A stretch of DNA of 64,000 nt from Bog-473 sp963742035 (GCA_963742035.1 CAVUKH010000005.1:76710-140709); one strand, 5' to 3'. Counted from the stretch's first letter, positions 54,168 to 63,844 are shown. Numbers and translations are program-made. Notes: a model not told the origin generated them from the letters alone.

Positions 54168-54434
54168 GTCGAACGAAGCCGGTTCTTCGGATTCTGGCGG
54201 GGAGCTGACGACTCTCACCGGACGACGATCGAACCGAGTACCCGCCAGTTCGGCCTGCCGGCGTAGAGCAGGGCGCGGATGCGGTAGTTCTCGAAGTTGC
54301 GGAATCCAAAGCCGATTCGCTTGATGCGCTTGATCAGGTTGTTGAGGGCCTCGGTCGGTCCGTTGGACACCCGGGCCAGGTGGAAGTTGGCGATCTTGTC
54401 GAACCAGTCGGGCTCTTCGGATTTCAGCGGGGAG
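54168..54434 (+). repeat. Imperfect 37-bp direct repeats around the transposase remnant
   Basis: GTCGAAC...CGGGGAG occurs at 54168-54204 and again at 54398-54434. Within the last 24 bases of each copy I count 20 identities. The copies flank most of the transposase fragment, so may be a relic of insertion or of an internal duplication. Confidence 0.55.
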
Positions 54435-54454
54435 TCCCTGGTGACCGGGGTCAC
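54215..54454 (-). mobile_element. ISL3-family transposase remnant (C-terminal fragment)
   Basis: The minus strand reads LKSEEPDWFDKIANFHLARV then SNGPTEALNNLIKRIKRIGF and GFRNFENYRIRALLYAGRP, the C-terminal conserved block of ISL3-like transposases with the final catalytic Glu (TEALN). Only ~75 residues are present; the N-terminal zinc finger, HTH and first catalytic Asp are absent. It is a dead relic, about 80 bases from the initiator tRNA, a common insertion neighbourhood. Confidence 0.8.
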
Positions 54455-54863
54455 CTAGAAATAGGGCAGATGCACCCCGTAGGTCCGCGTATGTGCTGGT
54501 CGACGGCATGGACGGTGGCTCGCTTCGGATGGCTTGACGTGTGCAATCTCGGGGCTTATGTCGCGAGGAATCGCTGACGCCGCTGGGTCGCTTTCGGTGC
54601 GCGGGGACGCGTGAACGAGCACTTGAGACCTCTGGGGTCTGGTGGATCTGGTTCCTGATGTGGGTATGGCGCTGGCGATCTGGAGGGCCAGGGTCACGAC
54701 GACGTCGGAGGCACCGACCGCGCAAAACGCATCGGCGGAGAAGCCCTGCGGTAAGGATGGCGCCGCCGATGGCGGCACCGATGGCTTGGCCGCTTCAACG
54801 GTGGTCGCGATTTCCTCACCGGACTGCTGAACGTGAGTGCGAATAATCTGCCGAAAGCCACCA
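54455..54863. other. Gene-free spacer after the transposase remnant
   Basis: About 400 bases between the transposase fragment and the MFS gene. Open frames exist on both strands, but none has coding-like composition, a ribosome site or a recognisable motif. Probably decayed IS or flanking DNA. Confidence 0.5.
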
Positions 54864-56105
54864 TCAGCTACTCGGGACTGGCACGTCGATCTGGTTACCC
54901 ACAGACGCCGTAACCGGATCACGACCAGCCAACCCCACGAGTGCAAATGCAATTGACAAGGCGGCAAGAAATATCCAGCCGACATTGAAGCTCGTGTGCG
55001 GGACCAGGTGCCCGAAGATGATGGGAATAAAGAAGCCGCCGATGGCGGCGAGAGTGAGCATCAGACCCGTTGCTGTACCGATGTACTCGTGTTTGATACG
55101 GCTGACCCTAGGCGGCACGGACAACCAGGCGGCGAAGCCGAAGATGAGGAAAAAGCCGATTCCGATGCCGAGTGGCCAGAGAGCGTAATTCGGGACTACG
55201 GGGATGAGTGCGAGTAATGCCGCAACGACGAAGAGCGGTCCGACCACGAACATCCGCAATCGGGTGCTGCGGTCGGCACAATACCCACCCAGCACACTTC
55301 CAGGAATCCCCGCCAAGAGGATCAGTGCGGACAACAGACCACCCGCGGATGGCTCGAAATGGCGATCGAGTGTCACGTACTCACTGAATAGTTGCGATGT
55401 GGTGAAGTAGGCGCCATACCCGCCGAGTAAGGCGACGCCATAGATCCAAAGATCTCTGCTCATGATCGAGGCGTGCAATGCAGCGCGGTCGAACCTCACA
55501 CCACCGAGCGACCGATCTCCATCGGGGATCCGGAACGCCACGATCGTGACGACCGCAACGAGGAGCTCGAAGACGCCGGCAAGGGCCAGCGACGCATGCC
55601 AACCGATCGCCCGTTGCAAGTACAACCAGACGTAGAGGGCGAAGGCCGCTCCCGCACTGAAAGCAGCGCCTCCGGTTACGCCGAGGGCGAACGTCACTTC
55701 CTTGTCGGCGAACCAGACCACCATGGCCGCGGCCGTCATGGCGACGAACACCGAACCCCCAATACCGCTCACGACTCGAAAGAACGCCAATTCGTTGTAG
55801 CTGTACGACAGTCCGGACATGATGCCTGCGAGTCCTTGCACCACGAGACCGAGCACCAAGGTCTTTTTCATGCCGATGCTGGTGGAGAGCATGCCGCCCG
55901 GGATGTGGGAGAGCCCATAGCCGACGATATAGAGCGAGATGAGAAGGCTGAGTGGCCCGAGACCGACCTTGAACTCCGCGCCGATGAGCGGGAACGCGGT
56001 GGCGACGTCGAACCAGTTCAGTGTGAGGGCAAAGATCCCCAGGCTGATTACGGCGAGCATGGCCCAGCGATCGGGGCCCTCCCCAACGCCTCGGCCGGAG
56101 GTCAT
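54864..56105 (-). CDS. Major facilitator superfamily transporter
   Basis: About 413 residues with twelve TM helices. The start at ATG 56105 is chosen because AAGGGAA lies five bases upstream; a frame open further upstream adds unlikely residues. MFS landmarks are ALTLNWFDVATAFPLIGAEF (helix 1), an IVGYGLSHIPGGMLSTSIG stretch (loop 2-3 region), and the central RMFVVGPLFVVAALLALIPV. Substrate unknown. The less GC-rich codon use differs from the middle of the window. Confidence 0.88.
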   Translation of the reverse strand: MTSGRGVGEGPDRWAMLAVISLGIFALTLNWFDVATAFPLIGAEFKVGLGPLSLLISLYIVGYGLSHIPGGMLSTSIGMKKTLVLGLVVQGLAGIMSGLSYSYNELAFFRVVSGIGGSVFVAMTAAAMVVWFADKEVTFALGVTGGAAFSAGAAFALYVWLYLQRAIGWHASLALAGVFELLVAVVTIVAFRIPDGDRSLGGVRFDRAALHASIMSRDLWIYGVALLGGYGAYFTTSQLFSEYVTLDRHFEPSAGGLLSALILLAGIPGSVLGGYCADRSTRLRMFVVGPLFVVAALLALIPVVPNYALWPLGIGIGFFLIFGFAAWLSVPPRVSRIKHEYIGTATGLMLTLAAIGGFFIPIIFGHLVPHTSFNVGWIFLAALSIAFALVGLAGRDPVTASVGNQIDVPVPSS

Positions 56106-56490
56106 GATCGTTCCCTTGTCGGCGAACTCGCCGGAGTTGGAGTTAAATGGATTCCGGCCGCGTGCCGCAGGACTGCTCTCTTCAGCTACCTCCCAGGCGT
56201 AGCCTACTGACATGCGCTCCCGCCCCGCTCGTCCCAGGCGCATGCCGCGCATCGGGCACCAGACGGGCCAACTTGTCCGCGCGACCGACGGCGACCGGAC
56301 TTATCTGGGTGGTAACCCAAGTTCAGCTGCCATCTTCAACATGGTCCGGAGTGCCTGTGACGGACGTTCAAGCGCACCACGGTTCCTACCCTGCCCGCTC
56401 TGTCGCATTCCTCACGAAACCGCTCTCCGAGCTTTCGAAGAGCCCGCGCTGGACGCCATGTTCGGGCCAGTGGCACAGGCGGACTAGCCG
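56106..56490. other. Divergent intergenic region between MFS and LuxR genes
   Basis: 385 bases, the probable promoter region for both genes. A short plus-strand frame (56212-56487) contains a CPLC pair, but has no ribosome site or recognised family. I see no clear operator palindrome. Confidence 0.45.
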
Positions 56491-57843
56491 GTGCCTACCG
56501 CAACCGGCTTCGTCGGGCGCAACGACGAATTGGGAATCCTCGCGGAGCGATTCGCGGCGGCCGCGATGGGTCATCCCCAGATCGTCCACCTAGAGGGCGA
56601 GGCCGGCTCTGGAAAGTCGACGCTTCTCGCTCGGTTCTTGGGATCCCTCTCGGACGTTGTCCTTCTCCGGGCTGGCGGCGATGAGGACGAGATGCTCCTC
56701 TCGTATGGGGTTGTCGACCAGCTGGAGCCTGGGACGTCGAGGGGGCCAGCGACAGACCCGATGGCTGTTGGGGCAGCGCTGTTGGATCTGCTCGATCAAC
56801 TGCAGTCCGACGGTCGGGTTGTCGTGCTCGCAATTGACGATTTGCATTGGGTGGACCGACCGTCGTCGCGTGCGATCCTGTTCGCACTACGTCGGCTTCG
56901 TGCCGACAAGGTGATCACAGTCGTCTCGGCTCGAGCCGGAGGCGTGACCGATCCTGGCTGGGCTCGGTTCCTCGGCGGAGATTCACGGGTCACACGGATC
57001 CACCTCGGTGGTCTCAGTGCGAGCGATCTCACCGAGCTCGCCAGCGGTCTCGGCCTCGGCTCGCTCACGTACAGGGGCGCGTCTCGTTTGGCTGACCACA
57101 CCGAAGGGAACGCACTCTATTGCCGGGCGTTGCTCGACGAGATCGGCATCGCAGCTTTGAACAAAGAGGATGGGGGACTGCCTGCGCCTCGAGAGTTGAA
57201 TGCGGTCATCCTCGCCCGAGTAACGGCGCTGTCTGCCGCAACCCAGTCGTTTCTCGCGGCCGCTTCGGTGCTGGGGCAGCACTCGCCGGTATCGATGATT
57301 ACAACGGTCGCCGAGCTACCAGACGTACTCGATGCTGTCGATGCTGCTGTCAAGGCCGGGCTGATGAGCGAAGGCGTGGTCGCATCAGAGCTGTCGTTCA
57401 CTCATCCGCTCTATCGGGCCGCCATCTACGCCGACTTGAGCCCCACTCATCGCCATATGCTGCATGCCCGTGCAGCCGAGTTCGTTGCGGGGCACGCCCG
57501 CCTTGCACACCGGATTGCCGCGTCCGCCGGTGCAGACGAGTCGCTCGCGGGCGAACTCGAAGCATCAGCTCTGAAAAGTCTTGCAGACGGTGAACTAGGC
57601 ACGGCGGTATGGGCGTTCGAGCGTTCGGCCTACCTGTCGCCCGATGCCGGGCAGCGAGAGCGACGGCTGCTCGACGCCGCTGGCGTCCAGCTCATTGCGG
57701 CGGACAACGCTGGCGCGACGCGGACGCTGGCGGCCTGCCGTGGCAGCAGCGCCCGCCGTGACGCGCTGATCCGGGCTGCTGGGCGTCTACACCGGATCGC
57801 TCGACGCCGAGGACCGCCTGTTAGCGGCATGGCAGAGCCATGA
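56491..57843 (+). CDS. LuxR-family ATPase regulator, N-terminal part (frameshifted)
   Basis: 450 codons. A STAND/AAA ATPase domain of the large LuxR (MalT-like) group: FVGRNDELGILAERFAAAA, Walker A EGEAGSGKSTLLARFL, and Walker B VVLAIDDLHWVDRPSSRAIL. TPR-like helices follow (ALKSLADGELGTAVWAF). At about 57740-57785 the similarity moves to the +1 frame (LLGVYTGSLDAEDRLLAAW), so the last ~25 codons here are probably spurious. The rest continues in the 57899 gene. Confidence 0.8.
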   Translation: MPTATGFVGRNDELGILAERFAAAAMGHPQIVHLEGEAGSGKSTLLARFLGSLSDVVLLRAGGDEDEMLLSYGVVDQLEPGTSRGPATDPMAVGAALLDLLDQLQSDGRVVVLAIDDLHWVDRPSSRAILFALRRLRADKVITVVSARAGGVTDPGWARFLGGDSRVTRIHLGGLSASDLTELASGLGLGSLTYRGASRLADHTEGNALYCRALLDEIGIAALNKEDGGLPAPRELNAVILARVTALSAATQSFLAAASVLGQHSPVSMITTVAELPDVLDAVDAAVKAGLMSEGVVASELSFTHPLYRAAIYADLSPTHRHMLHARAAEFVAGHARLAHRIAASAGADESLAGELEASALKSLADGELGTAVWAFERSAYLSPDAGQRERRLLDAAGVQLIAADNAGATRTLAACRGSSARRDALIRAAGRLHRIARRRGPPVSGMAEP

Positions 57844-57898
57844 TCCGGCAACGGAGTCGGAGATCGGGGCGCGGGCGGCGACATCGCTAGCCAACTGG

Positions 57899-59182
57899 AT
57901 GGTTCTCTCCGGTCGCTCGGACCAGGCGCTCATGTGGGCTGATCGAGCCATCGACGGCACCCTCCCAGGGTCGGCTCTGCACATCCGGGCTCGCGTCGCC
58001 CAGGCCTATGCCATGTCGGCCGCTGGCCGCAGCCCCGACGTGCTGGCGACGCTGGACTTGCCTCCAGCGTCGGGGAACGAGGTGCAGGCGGCAGCGACCG
58101 ACGCTTTGATCATGCAGGGCATGCTGAAGCTCTACGTCGACGATCTGGCCGGCGCCATCGCCGACCTCGGCGTTGCTGCCGCCCGGCTTCGCAACGGCAT
58201 GCCTGCCAGCTACCCGGGCATGTGCTTGTCGGATCTGAGCGACGCGCACTTCCGCCGCGGCGACTGGGACGCCGCGGAGACGTATGCACAGCTGGCGACC
58301 TCGCTGGCCATGGACACCGACCGCCCTGTTGATCTCGCTCGGGCGCACGCCCGTGCCACCCAGGTTCTCGCCTTCCGCGGGCAGTGGACCGACGCCGATG
58401 CGCACTCAAGAGCGGCGCGGGCGGCGGCTGAGCGCTTCCCCCGAGCGCTGACCACCGCTGCTGCCGCCATGGCGGGCACGTCGTTGGCCTTCGCCCGTGG
58501 CGACTGGGCGGGCGTGATCGACGCCGCCGAGCCGGTGCGGGCGACCGGCCCGCCCAGCGTCGGGGGCCTGCCGGGCGTGCTCAATTGGAGGGCGTTCGAA
58601 GTTGACGCCCTAGTCGGCCTGGGGCGCCTTGGCGACGCCGAGCGCGCCCTCGACGAGTTCGATTCCGCGGTCCCCCATGGCGGACCGGGCTCGGCGGAGC
58701 TCGCCCGGGCCCGCTGCCGCGGCAACCTGGCCGCGGCCAAGGGTGATGAGACGGGTGCGGAGCAGGCCTTCTCGCAGGCCCGCTCGATCACGACGATGGC
58801 GCCGATGCCGTTCGAGGTCGCCCTGTTGAATTTTGACGACGGCCGCCGCCTGCGCGGGTTCGGGCATGGACCGGCGGCCGTCTCCTGTCTCGAGGATGCA
58901 CACAAGGCGTTCTCCCGCTTGGGCGCCGACCCTTTCGTGCAGGCATGCGCTGGCGAGCTGGCGGCCTTGCACGTGACAGCTGCTCCACAGAGCCCCGCCA
59001 AACTTCTAGGTCTGAGCCGCGCCGAGCTGGCCGTGGCTCGATTAGTGGCCACCGGGCTGACCAACAAAGAAGTGGCGAGCGACCTGTTCGTGTCGGTGAA
59101 GACGGTGGAGTACCACCTCCGCAACTGCTTTATGAAGCTGGACATCACCTCCCGACGAGCGCTCGCCGCCCTTGTGAACTGA
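57899..59182 (+). CDS. LuxR-family ATPase regulator, C-terminal part
   Basis: 427 codons from ATG 57899, but the frame is open upstream to about 57779 and joins the ATPase half. It contains TPR-like helical repeats and a C-terminal LuxR HTH: LGLSRAELAVARLVATGLTN, then KEVASDLFVSVKTVEYHLRN and KLDITSRRALA. Joined, the protein would be ~895 residues, the usual size of LAL regulators. It may control the divergent MFS gene or the downstream cassette. Confidence 0.82.
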   Translation: MVLSGRSDQALMWADRAIDGTLPGSALHIRARVAQAYAMSAAGRSPDVLATLDLPPASGNEVQAAATDALIMQGMLKLYVDDLAGAIADLGVAAARLRNGMPASYPGMCLSDLSDAHFRRGDWDAAETYAQLATSLAMDTDRPVDLARAHARATQVLAFRGQWTDADAHSRAARAAAERFPRALTTAAAAMAGTSLAFARGDWAGVIDAAEPVRATGPPSVGGLPGVLNWRAFEVDALVGLGRLGDAERALDEFDSAVPHGGPGSAELARARCRGNLAAAKGDETGAEQAFSQARSITTMAPMPFEVALLNFDDGRRLRGFGHGPAAVSCLEDAHKAFSRLGADPFVQACAGELAALHVTAAPQSPAKLLGLSRAELAVARLVATGLTNKEVASDLFVSVKTVEYHLRNCFMKLDITSRRALAALVN

Positions 59183-59249
59183 CTCTTCGGTCCGCCCGGC
59201 AACTGTGTGGACCTCGGTTTGGCAGGGCCACGACCAGGTAGTTCACAAA

Positions 59250-59273
59250 ACCTAGGGTCGAACCTAGGGTCGA
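59250..59273 (+). repeat. Two tandem 12-base repeats upstream of the PspC unit
   Basis: ACCTAGGGTCGA occurs twice head to tail (59250-59261, 59262-59273). Possible regulator sites about 45 bases before the first gene of the PspC/MMPL group, at the end of the LuxR gene. Confidence 0.55.
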
Positions 59274-59315
59274 TCCCTGGGGACAACGACCCCTCGCAGG
59301 CGTTGACTAAGGGCC

Positions 59316-59531
59316 ATGGACGCCTCACCAACACCGACGCCGTCAATGAGCCTTGTCCTCGAAATGAATCGAACGTCCGACGGGCGGTTCGAAGGACAGC
59401 TGCGTAGCCATGCCACTGACGCCTGGCGGCCGTTCTCCGGCGTACTCGAACTGCTCAAAGTGCTCGAGGAAACGCTGGATCTCCATGAGGTTGGCGCCCC
59501 CATCCGTCCGAATGAAGGGACCGAGTCATGA
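59316..59531 (+). CDS. Small hypothetical protein
   Basis: About 71 residues. ATG 59316 has AAGGG upstream, and the stop overlaps the PspC start (ATGA), which supports translation. MSLVLEMNRTSDGRFEGQL then RSHATDAWRPFSGVLELL reads like a compact beta-alpha protein. No family recognised. Confidence 0.55.
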   Translation: MDASPTPTPSMSLVLEMNRTSDGRFEGQLRSHATDAWRPFSGVLELLKVLEETLDLHEVGAPIRPNEGTES

Positions 59532-59797
59532 GCATCGAGGCCAACCAGACGGATCAGGATCGTCGCAAGCGCCTCCGCCGTTCCGTCGATGACCGGAAAC
59601 TGGGTGGTATCGCCGGTGGCCTCGCCACGTTCTTCAACCTCGACGTCGCGCACGTTCGAATCGCCCTTGTCGTGCTGGCGATCATCGGCGGGGCGGGCCT
59701 TCCGCTCTACCTCGCCGCCTGGGTGTTAATCCCGGAGGAAGGCTCCGACATCGCCATCGGCGATGGACTCTTGCACGCCGGTGGTCACCGGTCGTGA
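59528..59797 (+). CDS. PspC-domain membrane protein
   Basis: About 89 residues. The PspC domain opens RRSVDDRKLGGIAGGLATFF and has a hydrophobic helix VRIALVVLAIIGGAGLPLYL ending AAWVLIPEE, the family hallmark. PspC senses membrane stress. It is short, without the usual long cytoplasmic or periplasmic partner. 73 bases before the MMPL gene. Confidence 0.85.
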   Translation: MSIEANQTDQDRRKRLRRSVDDRKLGGIAGGLATFFNLDVAHVRIALVVLAIIGGAGLPLYLAAWVLIPEEGSDIAIGDGLLHAGGHRS

Positions 59798-59870
59798 GGA
59801 CGCAAAGACACGCGTCGCCTTCTTCGATCCTTCTAGTGGTGCCCTCCTATTGCTTTGGGAAAGGAACGTC

Positions 59871-62075
59871 ATGAGTCAGAATCCCTCGCTGGTAGTCGGT
59901 CCTACGGCCGACACGCGGCGCCGAGCCCGATTGGTCCTGTGGGCCGCCGGGGCCATCGCCCTTCTCGGCTTGGTGGGTGGAGGCATCGCCTCTTCGCACC
60001 TCACCTCATCGCTGAGCGACTATGACGCTCCCAGCTCGGCTGTGGTCCTGGCACAGCACCAGATCCAGCGGGTTACAGGTTCGAATCCCGAAGAGGGGTA
60101 CATCGTCGTCGTCCGCACTGCCGCGCCGATCAGCGCCTCCTCCGCCGCCCCAGCCCGAGTCGCGTCGGTGGTGTCGATCCTCCGGGCCCGCCCAGAGGTC
60201 AAGAGCGTCCTTGACTACGCCAACACCGCCAATCCGAGCATGATCTCGAGCAACGGGACACTCACCACAGTGGTGGCCACCGTTGGGGCCGTGAACGAGC
60301 AGAAGGCCGTGGCCGCCCTGCAGAAGTCGATCGCGGCGCAGCCGTCACTGAAGGGCAATACCTGGCTCGGCGGCCCCACTGTGGCCGGCGTCCAGATCGC
60401 ATCCGTCTCATCACAGGACCTCGGACGGGCCGAGCTCTACGCCCTGCCGTTCCTCCTGCTGCTGTTGTTCTTCGTGTTCCGCGGTCTTCGGGCCGCTGCG
60501 GTGCCACTGGTCGGAGCCGTGTTCGCCATTGCCATCACCCTCGGCATCATGGGTCTGGCGCTGGTGGTGGTCCCGCTCTCGATCTTCGCTCTCAACCTGG
60601 TGATCGCACTCGGGATTGGCCTGTCGGTCGACTTCAGCCTTCTCATCATCTCCCGCTTCCGTGAAGAGGTCGGACAAGGTGTTTCGACCGAAACCGCATT
60701 GGCCACGGTCCGTCGGACTGCGGGTCACACCGTCCTGTTCAGCTCGGTCACTATCGCTGCGGCGCTGGCCACACTGGCCGTGTTCCCCGAGCGCTTCGTC
60801 TACTCGATGGGGATCGCCGGCGCGATCGTCGTCCTGGCTGCTGGTGCGTTCGCCCTGCTCGTCCTGCCGGCGATCCTGACCGTTTTCGGGGAGCGGATCG
60901 CCTTGCGAACTTCGCCTTCCGTGATCGAGTCTGCAGCCGAGGTGGCCACGGGACGTCGTTGGTACCTGATGGCCACCCGGGTCATGCGCCGGCCCATCAT
61001 CTGGGGCGCAGCTGCCGTGTTGGTGATCGTGGTCCTGGCCTCTCCGTTCCTCCACGTCGCCTTCACCGGTGGCGATGCCAGCGCTCTGCCAGCCAGCAGC
61101 TCAGCCGGATCGGCCTACACACTGGTCCAGAACCAGTTCCCGTCCTTCTCCGAGGCGCCCGCCGGAGTCGTGGTGGAATCGCGCCAGGTCACGCCGGCGG
61201 CACTCGCCACCTACTCCGCCTCGGTGGCTCACGTGCCGGGCGTCAAGGCAGTCCCAGTCTTCCAGCACCTGGGTGGGTCGCTTTGGGAGTCGAGCGTTGT
61301 CCTCACGGCTGCGCCCTTGTCGCCGACTGCCCAGCGGGCCGTCGAGGCGATCCAAATGCTGCCGGGTCCCGGGCAGGTGACGGTCATCGGACAGACCGCC
61401 TCCTTCCTCAGTCTCCAGCACAGCCTGAAGTCTCACCTGCCGATCGTCCTCGGGCTGATCATCCTGATCGCCCTGGTCATGCTGTTCGCCATGACCCGCT
61501 CGGTGACGCTCCCGCTGATGGCCGTGGTGATGAACTTCTTCACCATCCTGGCTACCTACGGGGTCCTGGTATGGGGATTCCAGTGGGGCCATCTGAGTCA
61601 TCTCCTGGGCTTCCACACCCCCGGTGCACTCCAGTCGACCTCACTCATCATCATCCTGGCCGTCGTCTTCGGACTCTCCACCGACTATGGCGTCTTCCTC
61701 CTTGGCAGAATCAAAGAGGAACACGATGCCGGTGCCTCACCTGACGAGGCCGTGGCGCTGGGCCTTGCCCACACCGGGGGGATCGTGACCGCAGCGGCCT
61801 GCTGCCTCGCTGTGGCCATGGGCGCTCTAGTGCTGTCCCGGCTCGTGTTCGTCAAAGAGATTGGGTTAGGCGTGGCATTCGCCGTCATCCTCGACGCCAC
61901 CCTCGTTCGGGCGGTGCTGGTTCCCGCCGTGATGAAGCTGCTCGGATCGGCGGCCTGGTGGAACCCCTTTTCCCGGCGTCCGGTACTGCTCCCGATTCCC
62001 GCTCCGCTGGCCCCGAGCCGGCCGTCCGTGCCGGTCGCGGTCCCTGCTGCGGATCTCCCGGCGGTTCAGTCATGA
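59871..62075 (+). CDS. MMPL-family RND transporter
   Basis: About 734 residues from ATG 59871, with AAAGGAA seven bases upstream. Two halves of about six TM helices, each with a large extracytoplasmic loop, as in MMPL proteins. Key stretches are IALGIGLSVDFSLLIISRFR (D in TM4, proton-relay region) and VVFGLSTDYGVFLLGRIKEE in the second half. It probably exports a lipid or hydrophobic molecule by proton motive force. First gene of an overlapping cassette; its stop overlaps the cupin start. Confidence 0.92.
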   Translation: MSQNPSLVVGPTADTRRRARLVLWAAGAIALLGLVGGGIASSHLTSSLSDYDAPSSAVVLAQHQIQRVTGSNPEEGYIVVVRTAAPISASSAAPARVASVVSILRARPEVKSVLDYANTANPSMISSNGTLTTVVATVGAVNEQKAVAALQKSIAAQPSLKGNTWLGGPTVAGVQIASVSSQDLGRAELYALPFLLLLLFFVFRGLRAAAVPLVGAVFAIAITLGIMGLALVVVPLSIFALNLVIALGIGLSVDFSLLIISRFREEVGQGVSTETALATVRRTAGHTVLFSSVTIAAALATLAVFPERFVYSMGIAGAIVVLAAGAFALLVLPAILTVFGERIALRTSPSVIESAAEVATGRRWYLMATRVMRRPIIWGAAAVLVIVVLASPFLHVAFTGGDASALPASSSAGSAYTLVQNQFPSFSEAPAGVVVESRQVTPAALATYSASVAHVPGVKAVPVFQHLGGSLWESSVVLTAAPLSPTAQRAVEAIQMLPGPGQVTVIGQTASFLSLQHSLKSHLPIVLGLIILIALVMLFAMTRSVTLPLMAVVMNFFTILATYGVLVWGFQWGHLSHLLGFHTPGALQSTSLIIILAVVFGLSTDYGVFLLGRIKEEHDAGASPDEAVALGLAHTGGIVTAAACCLAVAMGALVLSRLVFVKEIGLGVAFAVILDATLVRAVLVPAVMKLLGSAAWWNPFSRRPVLLPIPAPLAPSRPSVPVAVPAADLPAVQS

Positions 62076-62632
62076 CCGTCTTCCGACCCTTCTTCAACGC
62101 GGCCACCGGCGAGTGGATCGAGTACACCACTGTCGCTGAGGACAGCGAAGGCCAACTGGTCCGCTTCACCTGGCGCAGCATGCCCGGCGGGGTGATCTCC
62201 GAGCACATCCACCCGAACCAGGAAGAGAGATTCGCCATCGTCTCGGGCGAGGCCACCTTCACCGTCGACGGAGAGCGGCGTACAGCCAAAGCGGGGGAGA
62301 CCATCGTCGTGCCCCCCGGCGTCCGGCACTCGGAAGGCAACCTCGACTCCGCCGAGATCACCGGCGTGGTCGAGCTCCGACCCGCCCTGCGCACCAAAGA
62401 ATTCCATGAGGCCATCGCCGGCCTGGTGGCCGACGGCAGGACGACGCCGCGGGGGGCGCCGAAGAACCCGCTTCAGCTGGGGGCCACCTTCTGGCACTTC
62501 CGCCACGAGAGTCGGGTGACCTCGCCGCCCATCTGGATCCAGAATTTGATGCTGCCCACTTTGGCGATGCTGGCGAAGGTGCTCGGCGTGAAGCCCTACT
62601 ACGAAAGCTGGGACAGCCGTGTCACTGAATGA
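62072..62632 (+). CDS. Cupin-domain protein
   Basis: About 186 residues. The cupin motifs are GGVISEHIHPNQEERFAIVS (His-x-His...Glu metal ligands) and IVVPPGVRHSEGN (second His). The C-terminal third is a helical extension (IWIQNLMLPTLAMLAKVLG) that may be membrane-associated. It overlaps both neighbouring genes, so it is part of the cassette. Substrate unknown. Confidence 0.82.
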   Translation: MTVFRPFFNAATGEWIEYTTVAEDSEGQLVRFTWRSMPGGVISEHIHPNQEERFAIVSGEATFTVDGERRTAKAGETIVVPPGVRHSEGNLDSAEITGVVELRPALRTKEFHEAIAGLVADGRTTPRGAPKNPLQLGATFWHFRHESRVTSPPIWIQNLMLPTLAMLAKVLGVKPYYESWDSRVTE

Positions 62633-63620
62633 GAACGGACAGCACGTCGTGTTCGGGGTTGGACAGGTTGGGCGTGCCCTGACCGCTCGTCTGGCCGGGC
62701 TGGGCTTGGCGGTGCGGGTGGTGTCACGCCGTCGGCCGCTGGACTTAGCCGACGGTGTCGACTGGCGGGGTGCCGACGCCGCCGATCCCGAGGCGGCCAC
62801 CGACGCCGCCAAGGGCGCAACCGTCATCTACCAGTGCCTGAACACCCCGTACACCAAATGGGCCGAGCGTTTTCCGCCGCTGCAGCGAGGCGTGCTCACC
62901 GCGGCGGAACGAAACGGCGCCCTCTTGGTGAGCCTGGAGAACCTGTACGGCTACGGCCCGACTCATGGTAAGTCGATGACCGAGGACCTCCCGCTGGCAG
63001 CGACGACCGTCAAAGGGCGTACCCGAGCGGACATGACCGAGGAGTTACTGGCTGCCCGGGACGCTGGGCGTATCCACATCTCTATCGGGCGGGCATCAGA
63101 TTTCTTCGGTGCCGACGTGACCGAATCGACGCTGGGCCAACGCGTCTTCGCGAACGCTGTGGCGGGGCGACGGGCCGACTTCATTGGCAACGCCGATCTG
63201 GCCCACACCTACAGCTACGTGCCCGACATCGCGGCTGGTCTGGCCATCCTGGGCACCGACGAGCGTGCCGTCGACGAAGTGTGGCATCTCCCAGGGCCCG
63301 AGACTGTGACGACTCGACAGGTCCTCGACCTCGTGGCCGCCGAGGTCGGACATCCTGTCGGCCTCCGCTCGGTTCCCAAGCAAGCTGTGCGGGCCCTCGG
63401 ACTGTTCAACCCCATGATGCGAGCACTGGTCGAGATGGCCTACGAGTTCGACGAGTCGTTCGTGCTCGACACCACCAAGTACGAGACCACCTTCGGAGCC
63501 GGCGGCACCGCACTCCCCATCGCCATCGCGGCGACCGTCGCGTGGTACCAGGGCAATGCCACAGCGCCTGCACTGGCCGTCAAGTCCACCAATCACTCCA
63601 TCACAGAACGAGAGGTATGA
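62619..63620 (+). CDS. NAD-dependent epimerase/dehydratase-like protein
   Basis: About 333 residues, extended-SDR fold. The dinucleotide loop is VVFGVGQVGRALTARLAGLG, and LVSLENLYGYGPTHGKSMTE sits where extended SDRs have the active-site Ser/Tyr. No clear YxxxK is visible, so it may be an atypical or non-catalytic form. Start GTG 62619 overlaps the cupin stop. C-terminal substrate domain TFGAGGTALPIAIAATVAWY. Confidence 0.8.
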   Translation: MSLNENGQHVVFGVGQVGRALTARLAGLGLAVRVVSRRRPLDLADGVDWRGADAADPEAATDAAKGATVIYQCLNTPYTKWAERFPPLQRGVLTAAERNGALLVSLENLYGYGPTHGKSMTEDLPLAATTVKGRTRADMTEELLAARDAGRIHISIGRASDFFGADVTESTLGQRVFANAVAGRRADFIGNADLAHTYSYVPDIAAGLAILGTDERAVDEVWHLPGPETVTTRQVLDLVAAEVGHPVGLRSVPKQAVRALGLFNPMMRALVEMAYEFDESFVLDTTKYETTFGAGGTALPIAIAATVAWYQGNATAPALAVKSTNHSITEREV

Positions 63621-63844
63621 AGATGAGCCTCAACGATCCAATACACCGGGTGTCAGTCGTGAGCACCGGCCGCGTACAGATCCGACCCGACCATGTGTCG
63701 TCGGCCGGGCGACCCATGTTCCTTTGGCTGCTCACTTCTCGCCAGTGGACAGGACCCCGGCCCATCAACACCTACGTCATCGAGCAGCGCGATGGCGTAG
63801 TGCTGTTCGACACCGGACAGGACCGCGGGAAGGTTACGTCATGA
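63617..63844 (+). CDS. Truncated metallo-beta-lactamase-fold hydrolase (N-terminus only)
   Basis: 75 codons. PINTYVIEQRDGVVLFDTGQ is the N-terminal strand pair of AHL-lactonase-type metallo-beta-lactamase proteins, which normally have ~270 residues including a HxHxDH zinc motif. Here the frame stops right after DTGQDRGKVTS, with no zinc ligands. The next gene starts on the overlapping ATGA. Either a deletion fused two genes or a reading frame is broken; a remnant is the simplest reading. Confidence 0.65.
   Translation: MKMSLNDPIHRVSVVSTGRVQIRPDHVSSAGRPMFLWLLTSRQWTGPRPINTYVIEQRDGVVLFDTGQDRGKVTS

Noticed and set aside
56212..56487. Small plus-strand gene with a CPLC pair before the LuxR gene
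   Set aside because: No ribosome site, unusual composition and no recognised fold; kept as intergenic.
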